DNA of 64,000 bases from Rhinopomastus cyanomelas (Eukaryota; Chordata; Aves; Bucerotiformes; Rhinopomastidae), in contig VXBP01004192.1 of assembly GCA_013400115.1 (NCBI GenBank), positions 19,163 to 83,162 on the forward strand, read 5' to 3'. Positions 47,621-60,912 of the stretch are shown here, in pieces. Numbering within the stretch: position 1 is the stretch's first letter; every line of letters starts with the position of its first letter. A model generated the notes under the pieces. It worked only from the letters and a program-made list of their open reading frames with translations, searched no databases and had not been told where the DNA came from. The position numbers and the translations under genes are program-made.

Positions 47621-50600
47621 GTATGGCTGGGGCCAGAGCAATTCTTAGTTAGTCCTTCCTTAAACTGCTTCAGGTTCGCGGCTCAAGTGTGTTAGACGTG
47701 CAGTTTGACTTTGGAATAAACAATTAATAAACTGCTACGAGACCTACTGTTCATCGTTACATGATTTATACAAAGCGCGTCTGCCGTTTGTTTAATGAGC
47801 TGCTTCAGGAAGCCGGTAAATCCCGGTGTGTTTGTGCAGGGGAGGCCTCTCATGACAGGAGGACAGGAGGCTTGGAGGCTTTCTCCTCTGCAGACCCGAG
47901 TGGCAGCTCAACTTTTAAGTTAAAGGCCTGGCTGTCTTTCGTTTTGAATCAGGTGTGTGACCGTGTTCCCCTCCGGGCTTTACTCACGCAGAACTGCGGT
48001 CAATGCACTGAGCACCGATATACAGAGCATGACGGCCAGGAGTGGAGGTGTGTGCAGTGTATTGCTGGCAGCAAGGACTTAAAACCTTTATTGTGTTTCA
48101 TTCTTGATGTTAGACCACAGCCCTGCAGTCGCCGAAAAGTAATTCACAGAATCACTAGGGGTTGGGAGGGACCTCAAAAGATCATCCAGTCCAATCCCCT
48201 CGCCGCAGCAGGATCACCTAGACCAAGTCTTTGTGACCACTCTGCCTGCAAGCTGGGAGCAAATACTCCAACGCTACAGATGTGGATGGTATCGTGCCTG
48301 CTGGGGTGTGCAGCAGGGCAATTTTAATTGTGCTACACGGATCATCTGACTAATATTTATCCGTAAATCTCTTGAAATTCTTATCGATCTGATGTGTTCA
48401 CGCATGATTTTTCCTAAAGGAAATCAGGTTGCCTTTTGCAGGGTGAAAAGTTGTGCTTACTTTTCTGTTGCAAGTCTCAGGCAGCACCATGTAGTCAAGG
48501 GAGTGAGGTGGGCAGAAGTCTGCTGCCTGGAGCTTTCTCTCAACACAACCTCACTTGTGCCGCATTAATGAAATTTATTTTAAAAAAACCCAGCCCAGAA
48601 CCTCAGTACAATGCCCTGTGTCAGGGTGCTCAGTAGAGATGTGTTGGAACATCGGGAGGTATCCGGAAACAAAGCAACCCAAATGAGTTAAAGGTGCTTA
48701 AACTGTGTGTGCTTGTCTGTGTGGAGCAGCAAAGCGTTTCTTGGCCAGCTCAGCGGTGTGAGGACAATAGTTCTGGTGTCATCACTCTGCTTCTTTGAGA
48801 CTCCAACGGGACACATGGTGGCCACCAGTTTTGGGCAGCAGCTTCGTTAGCTGCCAGCAGAAGAGGACATGGAGGGTTCTGTGGCTTATAACTGTTCTCT
48901 TAAATATTCTGTTATTCAGTCTTATGTTTGAAAGAGTGTCATGTACACGTTCAGCAGTGTATCTTGAGCTTGTCTGTTTGTGGAAATGGCTTGTTCTCCT
49001 AATGATTCATTTTCTGCAGGACATTTTGTGATACCCATTTTACTTCCTGAATGAAAGAAGTTGAAATTTCATGCAGGAGAAAGAATATTATGCCTTGATT
49101 ACATCTTTAACTCCTGTCCACTGTGGTCTCTCTGGAGCTGTCTGTCTTACTAACTGGGCTTTGTGCACCTACTGTGTATGGCTTCCTGTTGTGCGTCTTG
49201 GGCTGAGAAGGCAGGTTTCCTGAGTAAGCTTGTCATATTTTCAAAGGAGAGGATGTACCCGTTGTCCTCAGGCAGTGCAAGTGCTGTGAAGTCTCTGAAG
49301 GGCTTTGAGGCAGCATCCCATAAGCATTGCATGCTTCAGGTGAGAGCCATCACCTGTGTTTACTTAGAGACACTGGAAACAACTGTACATTTCTTGAGCA
49401 GAGTAACAGTTCTGTAGCCATGAGGTTGATAATCCAAACATGGTGCTCTCTGCTGTTCCTTGTGCTGCTAGAACATTGCCTGTTAGGGATTGAGTTGGGA
49501 TACAGAAATACTTGTTTTGTTCCTCCCAAGTTTCCAGTGGCCTCACTGCTGCACAGTACTTTAATACAGTCCAACACAGCAGAGCTAAGGATGCTTGTGT
49601 ACAACAGCAAGAAAACCTTATTAGTGTTCCTGTTGGCACGTTGCAGGCATGTTAGTGAAAAAGTATCTTGGTGTAGATGTGACTTTGTGTGAGATGATGT
49701 TGTTTGGGGCAATTTGGTAGCAAAGAGTTACGCTCTTCATGTATTGCAGCCAGCACTGTATGCCCTTGAGAGTAATGTTCTCTTAATGATGAGGGTGTGA
49801 ATGATTCTACCAATCAACGTTGTCTTACTTTATTTGCAGGTTACATGATTGGTTAGTTCTGGGGTTTTTTTTCACTGCGGGCGATTTGCACAAGTTTATA
49901 AAAGAGCTTACTTCAGAATGTGACTACTGTGCTCGCCTGGCTCTGCCCTTGCTGTAAGCCAGACTCACTGAACAGTATTGACCGGCTTCTGAGACCACCA
50001 CATCCACGTGCTTGGGTGACCTGTATGGCCCAGGGAGACATGGATACTTCTGTCCTGCTATTTCAGGATGGTCTGCAGTTCCTAGCAGATAGAACCTGGG
50101 TGTGGGCTTAAAAATAGATGAAGGATTAGAGCAACTGTTAGTAACAGAGAAACTTACGTTTGCCTTGATTTAAACGCCCCTAATAGTAAGGATGTGTCAA
50201 ACGGAGGAGAGCAGCGGCGCGTGGCAGTGATAGCTTAACAAAGTGGATTCCAGCTATCCATGGTTTCGCTGTTCTGTTTTCTCTTGGCGTCAGTTCGGCA
50301 GTAGAGCAACTTGTGGGATGAGGATGGCGTAAATAATGGAGTCCTAGCGGATATCAGCCTCCTGAGTCATTACACTACATAGGCTACATTAACAGAGCAC
50401 CAAGGTGTGCTGGGGCACTACATTAAACTGCTTTTTAAAATTTGTGATGAAATGCAGCAGTGTGGCCTTAGCAGCAGCTGCATTCACAGCTGAGCAAAGG
50501 TTAATGCTAAATCCTGGCTACTTGAAGGATGGAGTGAGTGTCCTCCATGGGGAAGGACCAGCTGTGTTTGGGTGCAGTTACAGAGCTGTGGAACTGGGAA

Positions 50601-53600
50601 TTGTGTGTTTTTAGGGTTGTCAATTTTAGAGGGAGGTGAACCTTTACTGCAATGACAGTTAAAAAGAAATTGCCAGGCTATGGCTTGTGTTTCTGCTAAA
50701 GACCTGTCAGCATGTTATGGACTGATGTTTCCTAGATTCTCCATCAATATGAATTGTGGTCCAAAACAAATGTGGTTCGCTTCGCTAGCAAAATTAATGT
50801 GTTCAGATTTTGCCCTGATCTCACACCTGAGAAGAAATTACTTCTGATGCTAGGTTTAATTTTCATTCTCAAAACTGATTTATGTGTCTTAGTAAGAGAA
50901 TAACTTCAGTAATGGGAGGAATCGTTTTTTGGAAAATTGTAGTGAGTAAGGTGAAAGCTTGGAGTTACAGAAGGGGAAAAGGACAGGAATGGGGATTGGG
51001 CAGGAGTGGATTCGGATGTCTCTGTGCTAGAATTCACCATGGGCAGCCTTTGTATGAATTACCCTTGCACAAATCTGCCTCGCTGGTGCTGCTTGTTAAA
51101 TGGAAAGTCGGGAAACCTGGAGGGAGGAGAAGTCAAAATTACTGACTTAGTTTTGGTGGAGGGAGGTTTGACGCCAAGACTCTTCCCTCCCTCTCTGTGT
51201 ATCTCAGGTTGTTGTAAGTATTTCTATATTAGTGTTGATGATGAAACTTCTCATTGTTTTGACCTTTCTTCTGTGTCTCGATTTTTTGTTTCCTTCCCAC
51301 TGGGTTTATTTGTTGTATTTTTTTCCCCCATTTCAAGTTTTCCTTCCCCTCTTCCTAGTAATCCCCTTGAGAAGACGTAGACAGAAGACCTGGGAGCTGA
51401 GGGTTGTCCTCCTCTGCTGCTGGCTCTCTGCTTCAGGGCACGTCACGCCTTCTGGAGCTGTTGTCTCTGGCTTCAGTGAGCAGGGTGAGGTAAAACTGAC
51501 AGACAAGAGCAAAGATGGAAATAGGTGAAGAGTTTTCCTACAGCAGCTGCTGAGTCAGGATGTCTTGGTGTACTCTAGCAGCATCAAACTTTGCTTTTTG
51601 ACAAACATGTGGTTCCAGAAAGCTCTTCTAGCTCTTAGTGACGCCAACTCAGCCAGTCCCTGCAGGAGTCTTTACCCTACAGCAGTGACTCATTAAAAAC
51701 AAGGCTTTTTTGAGAGGATCTTAAATCATAACAATATTTTTCATTTAAATTTACAATTGACTTTCTGCACCAGTGTGCAGGCTCCCTAGTAGGGTTGTTC
51801 AGTAGGTGAACCCGTCTCTGATTAAAAATTAAACACACATCAACATAATCGGTTACTGTTCTCCTTCGTGTATGCTTGTGCCACCGAGGGCAGCTTCTGC
51901 ATCCAGAAGCAGTTTTAAGTGTATTCAATCTTAAACTAAGTCTGTTCTGGGTTGCCCAAAAGGACTCCAAAAGTTCAGCGCTCTGGGGTAGCCAAGTGCA
52001 AAGAAGTCCTTTTTCCCTGGACTGGGCTACTTAGTGCTTTCAGTCTTAAAATCATCATCTCATGAGGCTTCTGGGGAAACAGTTCTCTCTTGGTATCTGA
52101 AAAATAGTTGAGATCTGCCAGTCCTTATGTGCACTGACAGAATCCAGGGCTGGACTGCTGGTGCTCTGGGTGTAGCAGTGGGGAGAATGGTAGACTCGAA
52201 GCAGAGAGCCTGAATTTCCTTGCAGAACAGGTTAGCGGACAGAGGGTTGTTGTTTAGGGAAATAAAACATTCACATGAAGGTACAACGTTCAACAGCTGT
52301 TGAAATGATTTTACACTCACAGGGCTGGGCACGAAGCATGTTGCTGACATGGAAAGAGACAGACAGGTACCAGGCTGGGCTGTGGGATCTCTTTTGGTGG
52401 AGATCTGGGGCGAGGTGAGTTTTGTTGTTGTTGCCGCTGTGTATGTTAGTTGGCTGGATGTTTGGACTCCGAGATGGAGCAGTTCATATCGAACGCTGGA
52501 GCAGGCAGTCAACACAACTTGTGGGTTTAAATGTTCCAGTGTGTTGATTGACTCTTCTGCTTACAAAACACCGACTCCTGTCCTGTGTTTTAAATAAAAG
52601 CAAATCTGTCATTCTTCTCTGCAAAAAGCCCCAAGTGTTTCTTTTGTCCAAGGATATTAATTCAGCTTCTGAAAGTAACTGTAGAGCAAGAACTTTAGAT
52701 AAGATGGGCTTATTTCTGAGAAACAAAATTATGATCTGCAGATGCCTTGCAGCTGTAATACTACAGCATCAGGGTAACTTTGATGTTTGATCCTTACTTT
52801 CAGCATTTTGGAGTTAAGGTGGGGTTTTTTTTCCTCTGAGCTACTTTGTTGTATTCTGTAAAAACCCCCAACTAATTATTGCATTAAATCATGTTCTTTC
52901 TTGTTATAAGCTGTAATCAGTTATTGGGCATTTTATACTTTATCTCTGCTTTATTCTTTATCCTGCTGCAGATCATGGTGTTAAAGCTCTTCTTTGCTGC
53001 AGTTAGGGCAAGATGCTTATTTTTCATCTTTTAGCAAGTGAAATGAGCCTTCTTGAGTGATGTTGACTTAAATGCCTGGAGCTTTTAGTAAAACCTATCA
53101 AATATCATACTGCTTTTGATTAAAAAAACCCAAACAGTAAAATTGCAGAGGGAAAGTTCAGCTTCCAAAGTGCCTTGGTTTTTTTCCCTTCCTTCTGAGA
53201 TAAGGATACTCTGTTTTAGAGCTATTATGGCTAATGCCAACTTTCAGCTCTCTTGGGCAGGCACTGCCGCGCGAGCACTGGGTGGATGTCCCAGCAGCAT
53301 CAGTGATGGAGATTACCGAGCCAAGGAGGATGGTTTGTTTTTCCTTGGGGCTCAGACATTTATGCAATACAATGTAGAATGTTGTAGAAATCCCTTCACG
53401 CTCTACGATAAGCCCTGTGGAGCTTGATTTTCATTTTGACTGACTTAATGTTACTGGCAACACTTCCCTTCTCCATTACATCTTCTGCATAGCGAGCTGT
53501 AATTAGGATGTGAGCTTCTTGGCGAAAACAACGTTTGCAGGTATTTTGCTGCATGTGCAAATTTTAAATTTCAAATAAAAGCTGGTTTTTGTGGCAATTT

Positions 53601-55427
53601 TCTGTTGTTCAGCGATGGGGAAGATTGGAGAATAAGCAACATCAACAGGTTGAATTCCATTAAAACTTTAACTTGGAGCGTGTTTATTTTTCAAGGAATA
53701 AATGCAGTGGTAATGCCAGCTGCAGGCTTGGTTTTGAATAGGTGCACAGATGAGTATGAGATGGATGCTGATCAGGTGTACTCGCTGTTGGCAGCGGAGG
53801 TCATGATGTGGGCCCACAACCCAGGGCGGTGAGGCATCAACACGCTGCGCCTTTACCCTACCCAACATGAGCACTGCTGCCACCTCCGTCTCAAGACTGC
53901 TGTTGCCATCTCCCTTGTCCCAGGACCACCCAAAAACCTTAGATCTGGCACAAAAAAATCACCGAGAAAGGATTTGCTAATGATTTTGTATTATCTGTCT
54001 TTTCCTTCCCCTCACCAAATATTTCTTGATTTGCTGTGAAGTCTTCAGATGCAGCTCCAGTGCCTCTTGCCTGAAAAGATACCGAGCTCTGGTGCTTAAA
54101 GTGCTTTGCTGAGTATTTTAAGTGCTGCACCTTCCTTTCTTCTCCTCCCAAAGTTCACATGATGAAATCCTGAGCTACGTGTTGCTTTAGTCAGTGGAAG
54201 AGGACAGTAATACGTTGCTGAGGTGGGATCGCACACCACGAAGGAGTATTTGCGCAAAATGATCCCAGGGTTCTCGCTGCTGGAAGTTAATGGTTTAGCA
54301 GAATGGCGCGGGGGCATCTTGTGTTGCAAAAGCAAATAGGAACCAACAGGGTCTGACTTTACTTCTGTTTTCTGTGGTTTTTCACTGGCTGGGAATATTT
54401 GACTAGAATAGCAAAGACAGCAAACAAAAGGCAGACAACCGGGCTGCTGTTCCCCATCTTTCCTCTTCCAGTGTTTTTGCTGGCCTTGGGAGTTCTTTTC
54501 CTGTTCTGTAGTTTTTACTGTGCTGTAATCTGTTCCAAGTTTCTTTTTTCAGGGCTGACCCCAGGACTGGAAAATTGAGTCAGTCAGAAATAAAAGCTTT
54601 GTTTCTGCACTAAAAGATGCAGCAACTTTTCTTTTAAAGGCAACGTTTACCCTTTGCCTCCAGTCCTGCAAGGTAGCAAAAATTGCTCTGCCGCCGGTAG
54701 CAGGTCCGCGTGTGATGAGGTGACGTTTCTGCATCCCGGGTTTCTCTGCTGTAGTAAGGTTTAGATTTGTAGCTCTGGTTTCCCATTTGTCCCTGTACCG
54801 TTGTGTGTGTAGTGGCATTGTACTTTATGAGTCCTGGCACTTTGACACTTGTCTGATGTTTAAACGTTGAATGTAAATGCTTTGCTCCAGGCTAGCTGAA
54901 GTGATTTAAGAACAGCAGGGTTTTCTTGGGAAGCTTTCAAATGACTGGGTTGGGTATTGTTTGGTACCTTTGCGTGTTACTTGGTGTAATTTGCCTTTTA
55001 AAATCCAGTGGTGTTTTCCCCCCTGGCTAAACGTCTCTCACTCCTTGTAACAGCTCGCAAGATCTGCTGGCAGCTTCCGTGCCTTGGCACCTGAGCGGGA
55101 CAACGCAAGTATTTCCGCTTGTTGAAGTGTGCTGGGGGAAGGCTGCAGAGGTGTCTGAAAACACCGTAAAGGCAGCTGAGCAAGTAGCTGGGATGTGTCA
55201 GCAAGGTGTGCCAGTCAGGTGCGCGGCCGCACGCGGCGCTCAGAATTAGCTATTCACCAGACAAGGCGTGTGCTGAATTCAGAACAGCTAACAAACAGCT
55301 CTCACGGGTCTCTTCTGTAACGTTCTCGAGAGCAGAGAAAACACGTGCAGGCCTCTGGCCGAGGGTCAGCACGAGAGTCTACAACTGGAGAGTGTTGCTT
55401 TACTAACCTAGCGTTCTTGTTCCACAG
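47266..55427 (+). other. MICU1: MICU1 intron 1
   Basis: This runs from the GTGAGC donor to a TACTAAC branch-point match (55411..55417) and a TTCTTGTTCCACAG acceptor ending at 55427. The branch sequence is a perfect match to the ideal UACUAAC motif, 10 bases from the acceptor AG. The only recognised repeat inside is a short CR1 near 48.15 kb. Nothing else identifiable was seen at about 48250..55400. Confidence 0.7.
48146..48240 (-). mobile_element. CR1 LINE 3' terminus
   Basis: The plus strand reads ACAGAATCACTAGGGGTTGG, GAGGGACCTCAAAAGATCATC, CAGTCCAATCCCCTCGCCGC, then ATCACCTAGACCAAG. About 95 bases, 5' truncated. Confidence 0.8.
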
Positions 55428-55592
55428 GATGTTTCGCCTTCGCTGTCTTCCCGCTGCAGCAGGGCTGCCTGCTCTTCTCCGGTGTTACCATGGGACAGTG
55501 CACCGCCCTAGGACCAGGCGTCGGCTCGTGATGGTGGTGGCTTTTGTAGGGGCAACTGCTGCAACAGCAAGTGCCAGATTCCTTTGGCAGAG
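55428..55592 (+). CDS. MICU1: MICU1 exon 2 (first coding exon): mitochondrial calcium uptake protein 1, N-terminus
   Basis: MICU1 is the EF-hand regulator that sits on the MCU channel in the intermembrane space, keeping it closed at low calcium and helping it open at high calcium. The CDS starts at the ATG at 55429 and contributes 54 codons plus two bases. The peptide begins MFRLRCLPAAAGLPALL, continues CYHGTVHRPRTRRRLVMVV and AFVGATAATASARFLWQ, and parallels human MICU1 (MFRLNSLSALAELAV, RRRLMMVAFLGASAVTAS). It has an arginine-rich targeting segment (to about residue 32), then a hydrophobic stretch (about 33..53). The acceptor is TCCACAG/GATG and the donor GAG/GTAATG, phase 2, giving a split arginine codon as in the human protein. 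EF hands are in later exons outside the window. Identification is from remembered similarity and MCU synteny. Confidence 0.95.
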
Positions 55593-58558
55593 GTAATGTA
55601 TAGTTTTGGGAGTTTATTTTCTGCATGAGACCTCATGCTGCTTTAATTCTGTGATGAGTACCTGCAGGTGAGTTTAGGATCTGCAGGAGACTGTACAGCA
55701 TTACTGCTTGTTCCTGCCTCTGCAAGCATGGAAGGAATGGCTGTCGGTGACTGCCTGCAGAGCTGCTTTGCTGCTGTGTCTAGTCAGAGATAAGAAAAAG
55801 CTCAGGGCTGAAGAGGTTTCCTCTGCCTTTGAATGGGCTGTTTGCCCTTGGTGGGGTTTGCCTGCCTGGCTTCTCCCTGCACGGTGATGTTATGTGGGTA
55901 TGTGGTGCTGTGCAAATAGAAATCACCTGACCAGGCTGAATGAATACTTCATGCTTTCAGCTCCTGGGAGGGCTGCTAGGAACAGTACACTTGGCCAGGG
56001 GATGCTGCTCTGGTTTTCTTTGTGTTCTGCTGACTGCTTCCTGTATAAAACATAGCAAAGGAACCAAAGGGGATGGTCCATCTTTTGGTGGTAATGCAGC
56101 TGCCTGCAGGACCGAAGTGATTTTTGAGGACCAGAGTCTGGGCACATCTGCTTGTGGGCCCCGTGGCCCAAAGCTTGTTTCTATAACTGTGGGAAAACTG
56201 GGGATACTTGCTCTTGCCTGAGGAGACCGTCACTGAACCCTGGGCCCCATTCAACATTTGAAATAAATCAAGGACTCCCATTTTCTTCCCTCAAAATATG
56301 GGAACAGCAGTGTCACTTGAGCTTGTGGCTGCAATTAGATCGCAAAAATCGTGTCTTTGCAGAAAGCTTGTTTTATTTTCATTCCAGTACTGAGGTGATT
56401 TCTTTCTGGCTCTCTGTTGTGACTAGAAGCCTCTAATTTTAATGCAGTGGGAGGAAGAGGATGGTAATTGTTCTGGTTGTTCCTAGAGCTGTCAGACCTT
56501 GATATCTGCTGAAAGGAGTTGCTCAGGCTGAGGAAGAACACTGTGATCCAGCACAGTGTTGTCTTATGCTGCATTTTACCAATAATCTTCAGTTATGTGG
56601 TGCTTCTTTATCTAAACAGCTCTGTGAGAATGGCTAGGATAATACCCTGTGCGGGGCTGGGAAGCTAACAGGGCTTTTTCCACTTAAAACATTGTGTTTG
56701 AAAAGTAGGTAGGATGTCTTGTCCTATGTACAGCTGTCCTAAAGACCCAGAGTTAATATCTTTGCTCCTGCAGCAGAATCACCCCTGCTTTTAGAAGCAA
56801 ATTGTGAGTTGTGAGCTTTGCCTTTTATCAGGAGGAAGGTGCTTTCTGCAGCAAAGTGGTGGGTCAGGAGGGGATTTTGGCTCCTGAAGGCTTTGGCTGT
56901 TCCTTGGAGGCCCCTGGGCACTATGGTCATGCTTGACCTTGCTCAGCTGAGAGTCGTGATAGAAATCAGATAAGGGGACCGTAGCTTTGGAGGAGCAAGG
57001 TCTGTCCTCAGCAGTGTAGAGAGATTGACTTGCTGTTACTCTTTGAGGTTTTCTTCTTTGCTTATGTTGTTTTCTTTTGCCTGGCCTAAATTTGTAAACC
57101 ACTGAACAGAACCATGCAGAGTGGCAAGTATTCCTTTCTGTGTGGGCCATGAAACAAATCCACTGTGTCAGTAACCCTACGTGGGCGCTGATTGCGCTCG
57201 TTTAGTGACTTGGCGTACCGCTGTTGAGCAAGAGGAGGAGCAGAATGGGTGTGTTCGGTGCGGGAACATGCTTCATGCTAACGCTTATGACAGTTTAAAA
57301 CAGACTTTTAAAAAGGCATTTGAACACTGTGCTTCAGTAAATGAGGGTTGAGGAACTGCACATTTCCTTTCCCTTTCACAGTACATAAACTGGGTGCTCA
57401 GAGGAATTGAAGAATAAGCATAGCTGAATAAGAATCGTTGGTAATGACTCTTCCCGAGTTATTCAGGTAGTTACATCCCAAATTACTACAGTGAATAGCA
57501 GGAAGTGTAATGAATTAGTTCTAACAGGTAAATACATAACATGTGTGGCCAAAGCACAACAATAAAATTCCAAGTGTCGCTGAAAATGGAGTTATAGCCA
57601 ACAGAGATAAATGCCTGTGTGCATTGGAGTGTTTACACTTAGTAGTAAACTATTTTGATTTATTGCATGTCACAGTGGTATTTAAGTGGGAGGCAGATTA
57701 GGAAGGTCCTTTGTGTAACTAGTTCTGTTGGTGCAGCTAGCCTGTCATCGGCTGGCTGTGACACTTGTTTACCCTTAGTGAAGCAGTGGTACTTTTGTTA
57801 CGGTGTGAAGGTCTCCTGTGTTGTACAGCCACTCTCTGAGGGCTCTAGCAGGCCAGTAATGTGGCTTTCTGATCATCACAAAGAATTACTGTCCCTTTGA
57901 TGGCAGATGACTCTAATGAGGAATGTGTCCATGCTAACATTCTGCTGAACCTTGGATGATCTGATAATGAAGCTGAGACACTCCATAGTCCACTGCAGTT
58001 AAGGGATGGTGTCCTGCAGGCTCTCAACAAAGTTTTAAGGTGCAGGATATCTCCCTCTTTGTTTTCCTATAATAATTTTCCTTTACTTAAGGCATTAAAG
58101 ATGTAGTAGACTGAATCAAGAAGCAGTTGAAAATCTTGTGCTTCTTGAGCTAGGTAAGTACAAAGTGATGCAGGGGTAGAGGAATAGCAGCAACAAAAGG
58201 AAAAGAGTATCTGACTTGTATTTCTTGTGATCATCAGCGTAAACCCTTGTGTAAATGCCCCAGCTCTTCTCTACTGCTGTGTGGGAAGCAGCACTGCATC
58301 TCTCACCAGTACTTAGAAGCACCTCAAACTCTTTATTTCAAAAGGTTTCTTATACTTCTGATGTTGATTTCCCTTTCAAAAAGGGGTTAGTGCAGTGGCC
58401 TCTGAGTACAAGCTCACCTTTTCTACTAGTGAGCACGAAGAAAGGCAGGACCTCACAGGTTGTTCCTGTCTGTTGTGTGCAGCCTGAAACAGTTTATTTC
58501 CGTTTGGTTGTTTAGACTGTGTTTTGAGTAGCATCAGAAACCAGTGCTGGGGTAAGGA

Positions 58559-58778
58559 GTCGTAGAATCATCAAGGTTGGAAAAGACCTCTAAGCTCATC
58601 GAGTCCAACGGTCAGCCCAACACCACCACGTCCGCTGAACTGTGTCCAAGAGTGCCGGGTCTACACGTTCTTTTCACACGTCAAGGGATGGCGACGCTGC
58701 TGCTTCCTTACAGCCCGTGCAACGCTGGACCACTCTTTCAGCAAAGGCATTTTGTTCTAGTATCTAATTTAAGCCTCC
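58559..58778 (-). mobile_element. CR1 LINE 3' fragment
   Basis: The plus strand starts TCGTAGAATCATCAAGGTTG, then GAAAAGACCTCTAAGCTCATC and GAGTCCAACGGTCAGCCCAA, a well-known avian CR1 3' end in reverse. It extends through degenerate upstream CR1 sequence to about 58778. Confidence 0.9.
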
Positions 58779-60896
58779 AGGGTAAGTCAAGGATTGAAAA
58801 GACTTATACAAAAAACCTGCAGTGGTTGTATGATGCAAGATAGGAAAACTTGATTATGTTTCCTCATAAGATGGGTGGTGGCTTGGTGGGATCTTCATGC
58901 TTGATCAGCGTTAGTGCGTAGCCCTCCGCTGCAGGCCTGTGTTGATCTTGTTTCCTCTGCTCTTCTCTGGGAGCTCCTGCTTCCTGGTTTTGGTGGGATA
59001 TATGTCACGGAAACAATTACACGACAGGAGTGACTAATGCTGCTGTACTGAAGAACGCTTCAGCAATGCAAATAACAGATAACTGAGCTTAGAAGAATCA
59101 TGAAGTTTACTCTTTCTAAGCAATAACTTAAACTTTGATAGTTTCCAGCTGGCAACAGAAGCAATTAAGTATCTGAGCATCGGCATAATGAACCGAGTTA
59201 ATTAATTGAAATAAATCTTGTTGCCCTCATTGGCTAATCTAAATGAGGCACTAATATATGAGAAGTATTGAACCTTGCTCTTTGCAGCATAATGCTTCAT
59301 GTTTATAAGCTTTGTGTTTATGGAAAATATTGTTGCTTGTATAGAACTTGTAGCTGTAGCTTCAAATGCCATCTGAAGTGGCCACAAGTATGTTCCTTAT
59401 ACCACAGACCTTCCTGGCTGAACCTGTGGGCAGTGAGTGTCTGAAAGCATTTAAATACTGAAGCTTGTCATTCAAGCCAGCCCAGTGCTGACTGAAATAA
59501 GGGAACAGGCAGACCTTTGGGGAGCACAGAAGGACCTCTGTGAGCAGAGGCTTGCCAGGGCTTTCCGGATCGACTGGAAGTATTTAGTTATCCTTTACTT
59601 CTTATCCTTCCAAAATACAATAGCAGTAAGAGTAAAGGCAAGATACCTGTGTCACTCTGAAAGTTGCTCAAGAAGATCCTTTGTTACCAGCGTGGTTGCA
59701 TCTACTGCAGTACTGAGTCTTACTTTGCTGCATCCCCTTGGCCTTATTCTTTGCTCTTCTGCCTTTTGCCCCATCCTGTGTGTAAGTCAGTACAAGCCTG
59801 AGATGCCTGTCTCCCTGCCCTGGCAGTGTATCCTCACCTCATTGCAAGCTCTTCACTTTCAGGCCCTGCTCCTCAGCAGCCAGATGAGCTGTTGAGGTGC
59901 TCACTGCCGTTTCTTCAATTTTCATTCCATCTTTACCATTTCTCCTCTCCAACCTTTTCTTCTTCAGCCATCCAGTGTCAAGTGCCCGCTGGTTTTACGG
60001 CAGGAAAGATCCTTTGCCTTCCTTGCTTTGCTGACCATCACTGATTTTTGTGTCTGGCTTTTTTCCATCAGTGCTTCTGGAATTAATTTTGAAGCCTGGA
60101 ACAGCCCTTACCAAAGCTGTCTTTAAGAATTCATTGCTTTTTTGCATCCCTGACTTGGAGGTTTTGGAGTAATTTGCTTAGAATACATTTGTAGCGGCAG
60201 AATTGCTGAAATACCTTACACCAGCTGAAACCGAGACTAAAAATCTCTGATCTGGTAAAACAAAGGAAACCACATCAATCATCGCTGAGAGGGGAGAAAA
60301 CTTTTAGAGCTGTAGATGGGTCAGCTACTGCTTCATGTGATGTGGGAGAGAAAAATTGCAGGTATTACCCATGTGAGGTGGTTTTTGTTTTGAGAGGTGA
60401 CGTCGTTTGGGATTGCTGCGCTGAGGGTTTTCTCCTAAGTCTCGAGGACACATTGATCTGTGAGTGGCGCCTTGATTAGAGCACTGAATCCTTACAGATG
60501 GCTTTTGGCTTCATATTATTTTTGCCCATGAGCATCAGGGGAAGGAAAGAATCTGATGCCAGGAAAAGAGCCAAAGGCAAAACTGGAGTCAGTCAAAAAG
60601 ACATCCGAGCTGGCTGGTGAGGGATAGAGGCTTCCGCTGACCTGCAGAGCTAAAGCACGGGTATCGCCCTCGGGTTTGGTCGGTGCACGTTCACTGTATC
60701 TTAAGAGCTGCACAGCAGTGTTGTGCGGAGGAGGTGGCCGTAAATGCAGCGGACTGCTTCCTGAAGCATCTTGGCTGACGGTGGCGTTATGGGGCCTGTG
60801 CTCGGAATTGTCTCCTCACTGGACAGGCGCTGTGCAAACCTTGTGTCCCTGCTATCACTGGAGGTGGCATTTTTGAGCCTCTTGAAAAAAATGCGG

Positions 60897-60912
60897 GTGC
60901 CCCCTGGTGGCC
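60897..60912 (-). promoter_or_regulatory. CTCF-like motif
   Basis: The minus strand reads CCACCAGGGGGCA, matching the CTCF core pattern CCASYAGRKGGC at every specified position. A single motif in intron 2; occupancy cannot be inferred from sequence alone. Confidence 0.45.
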
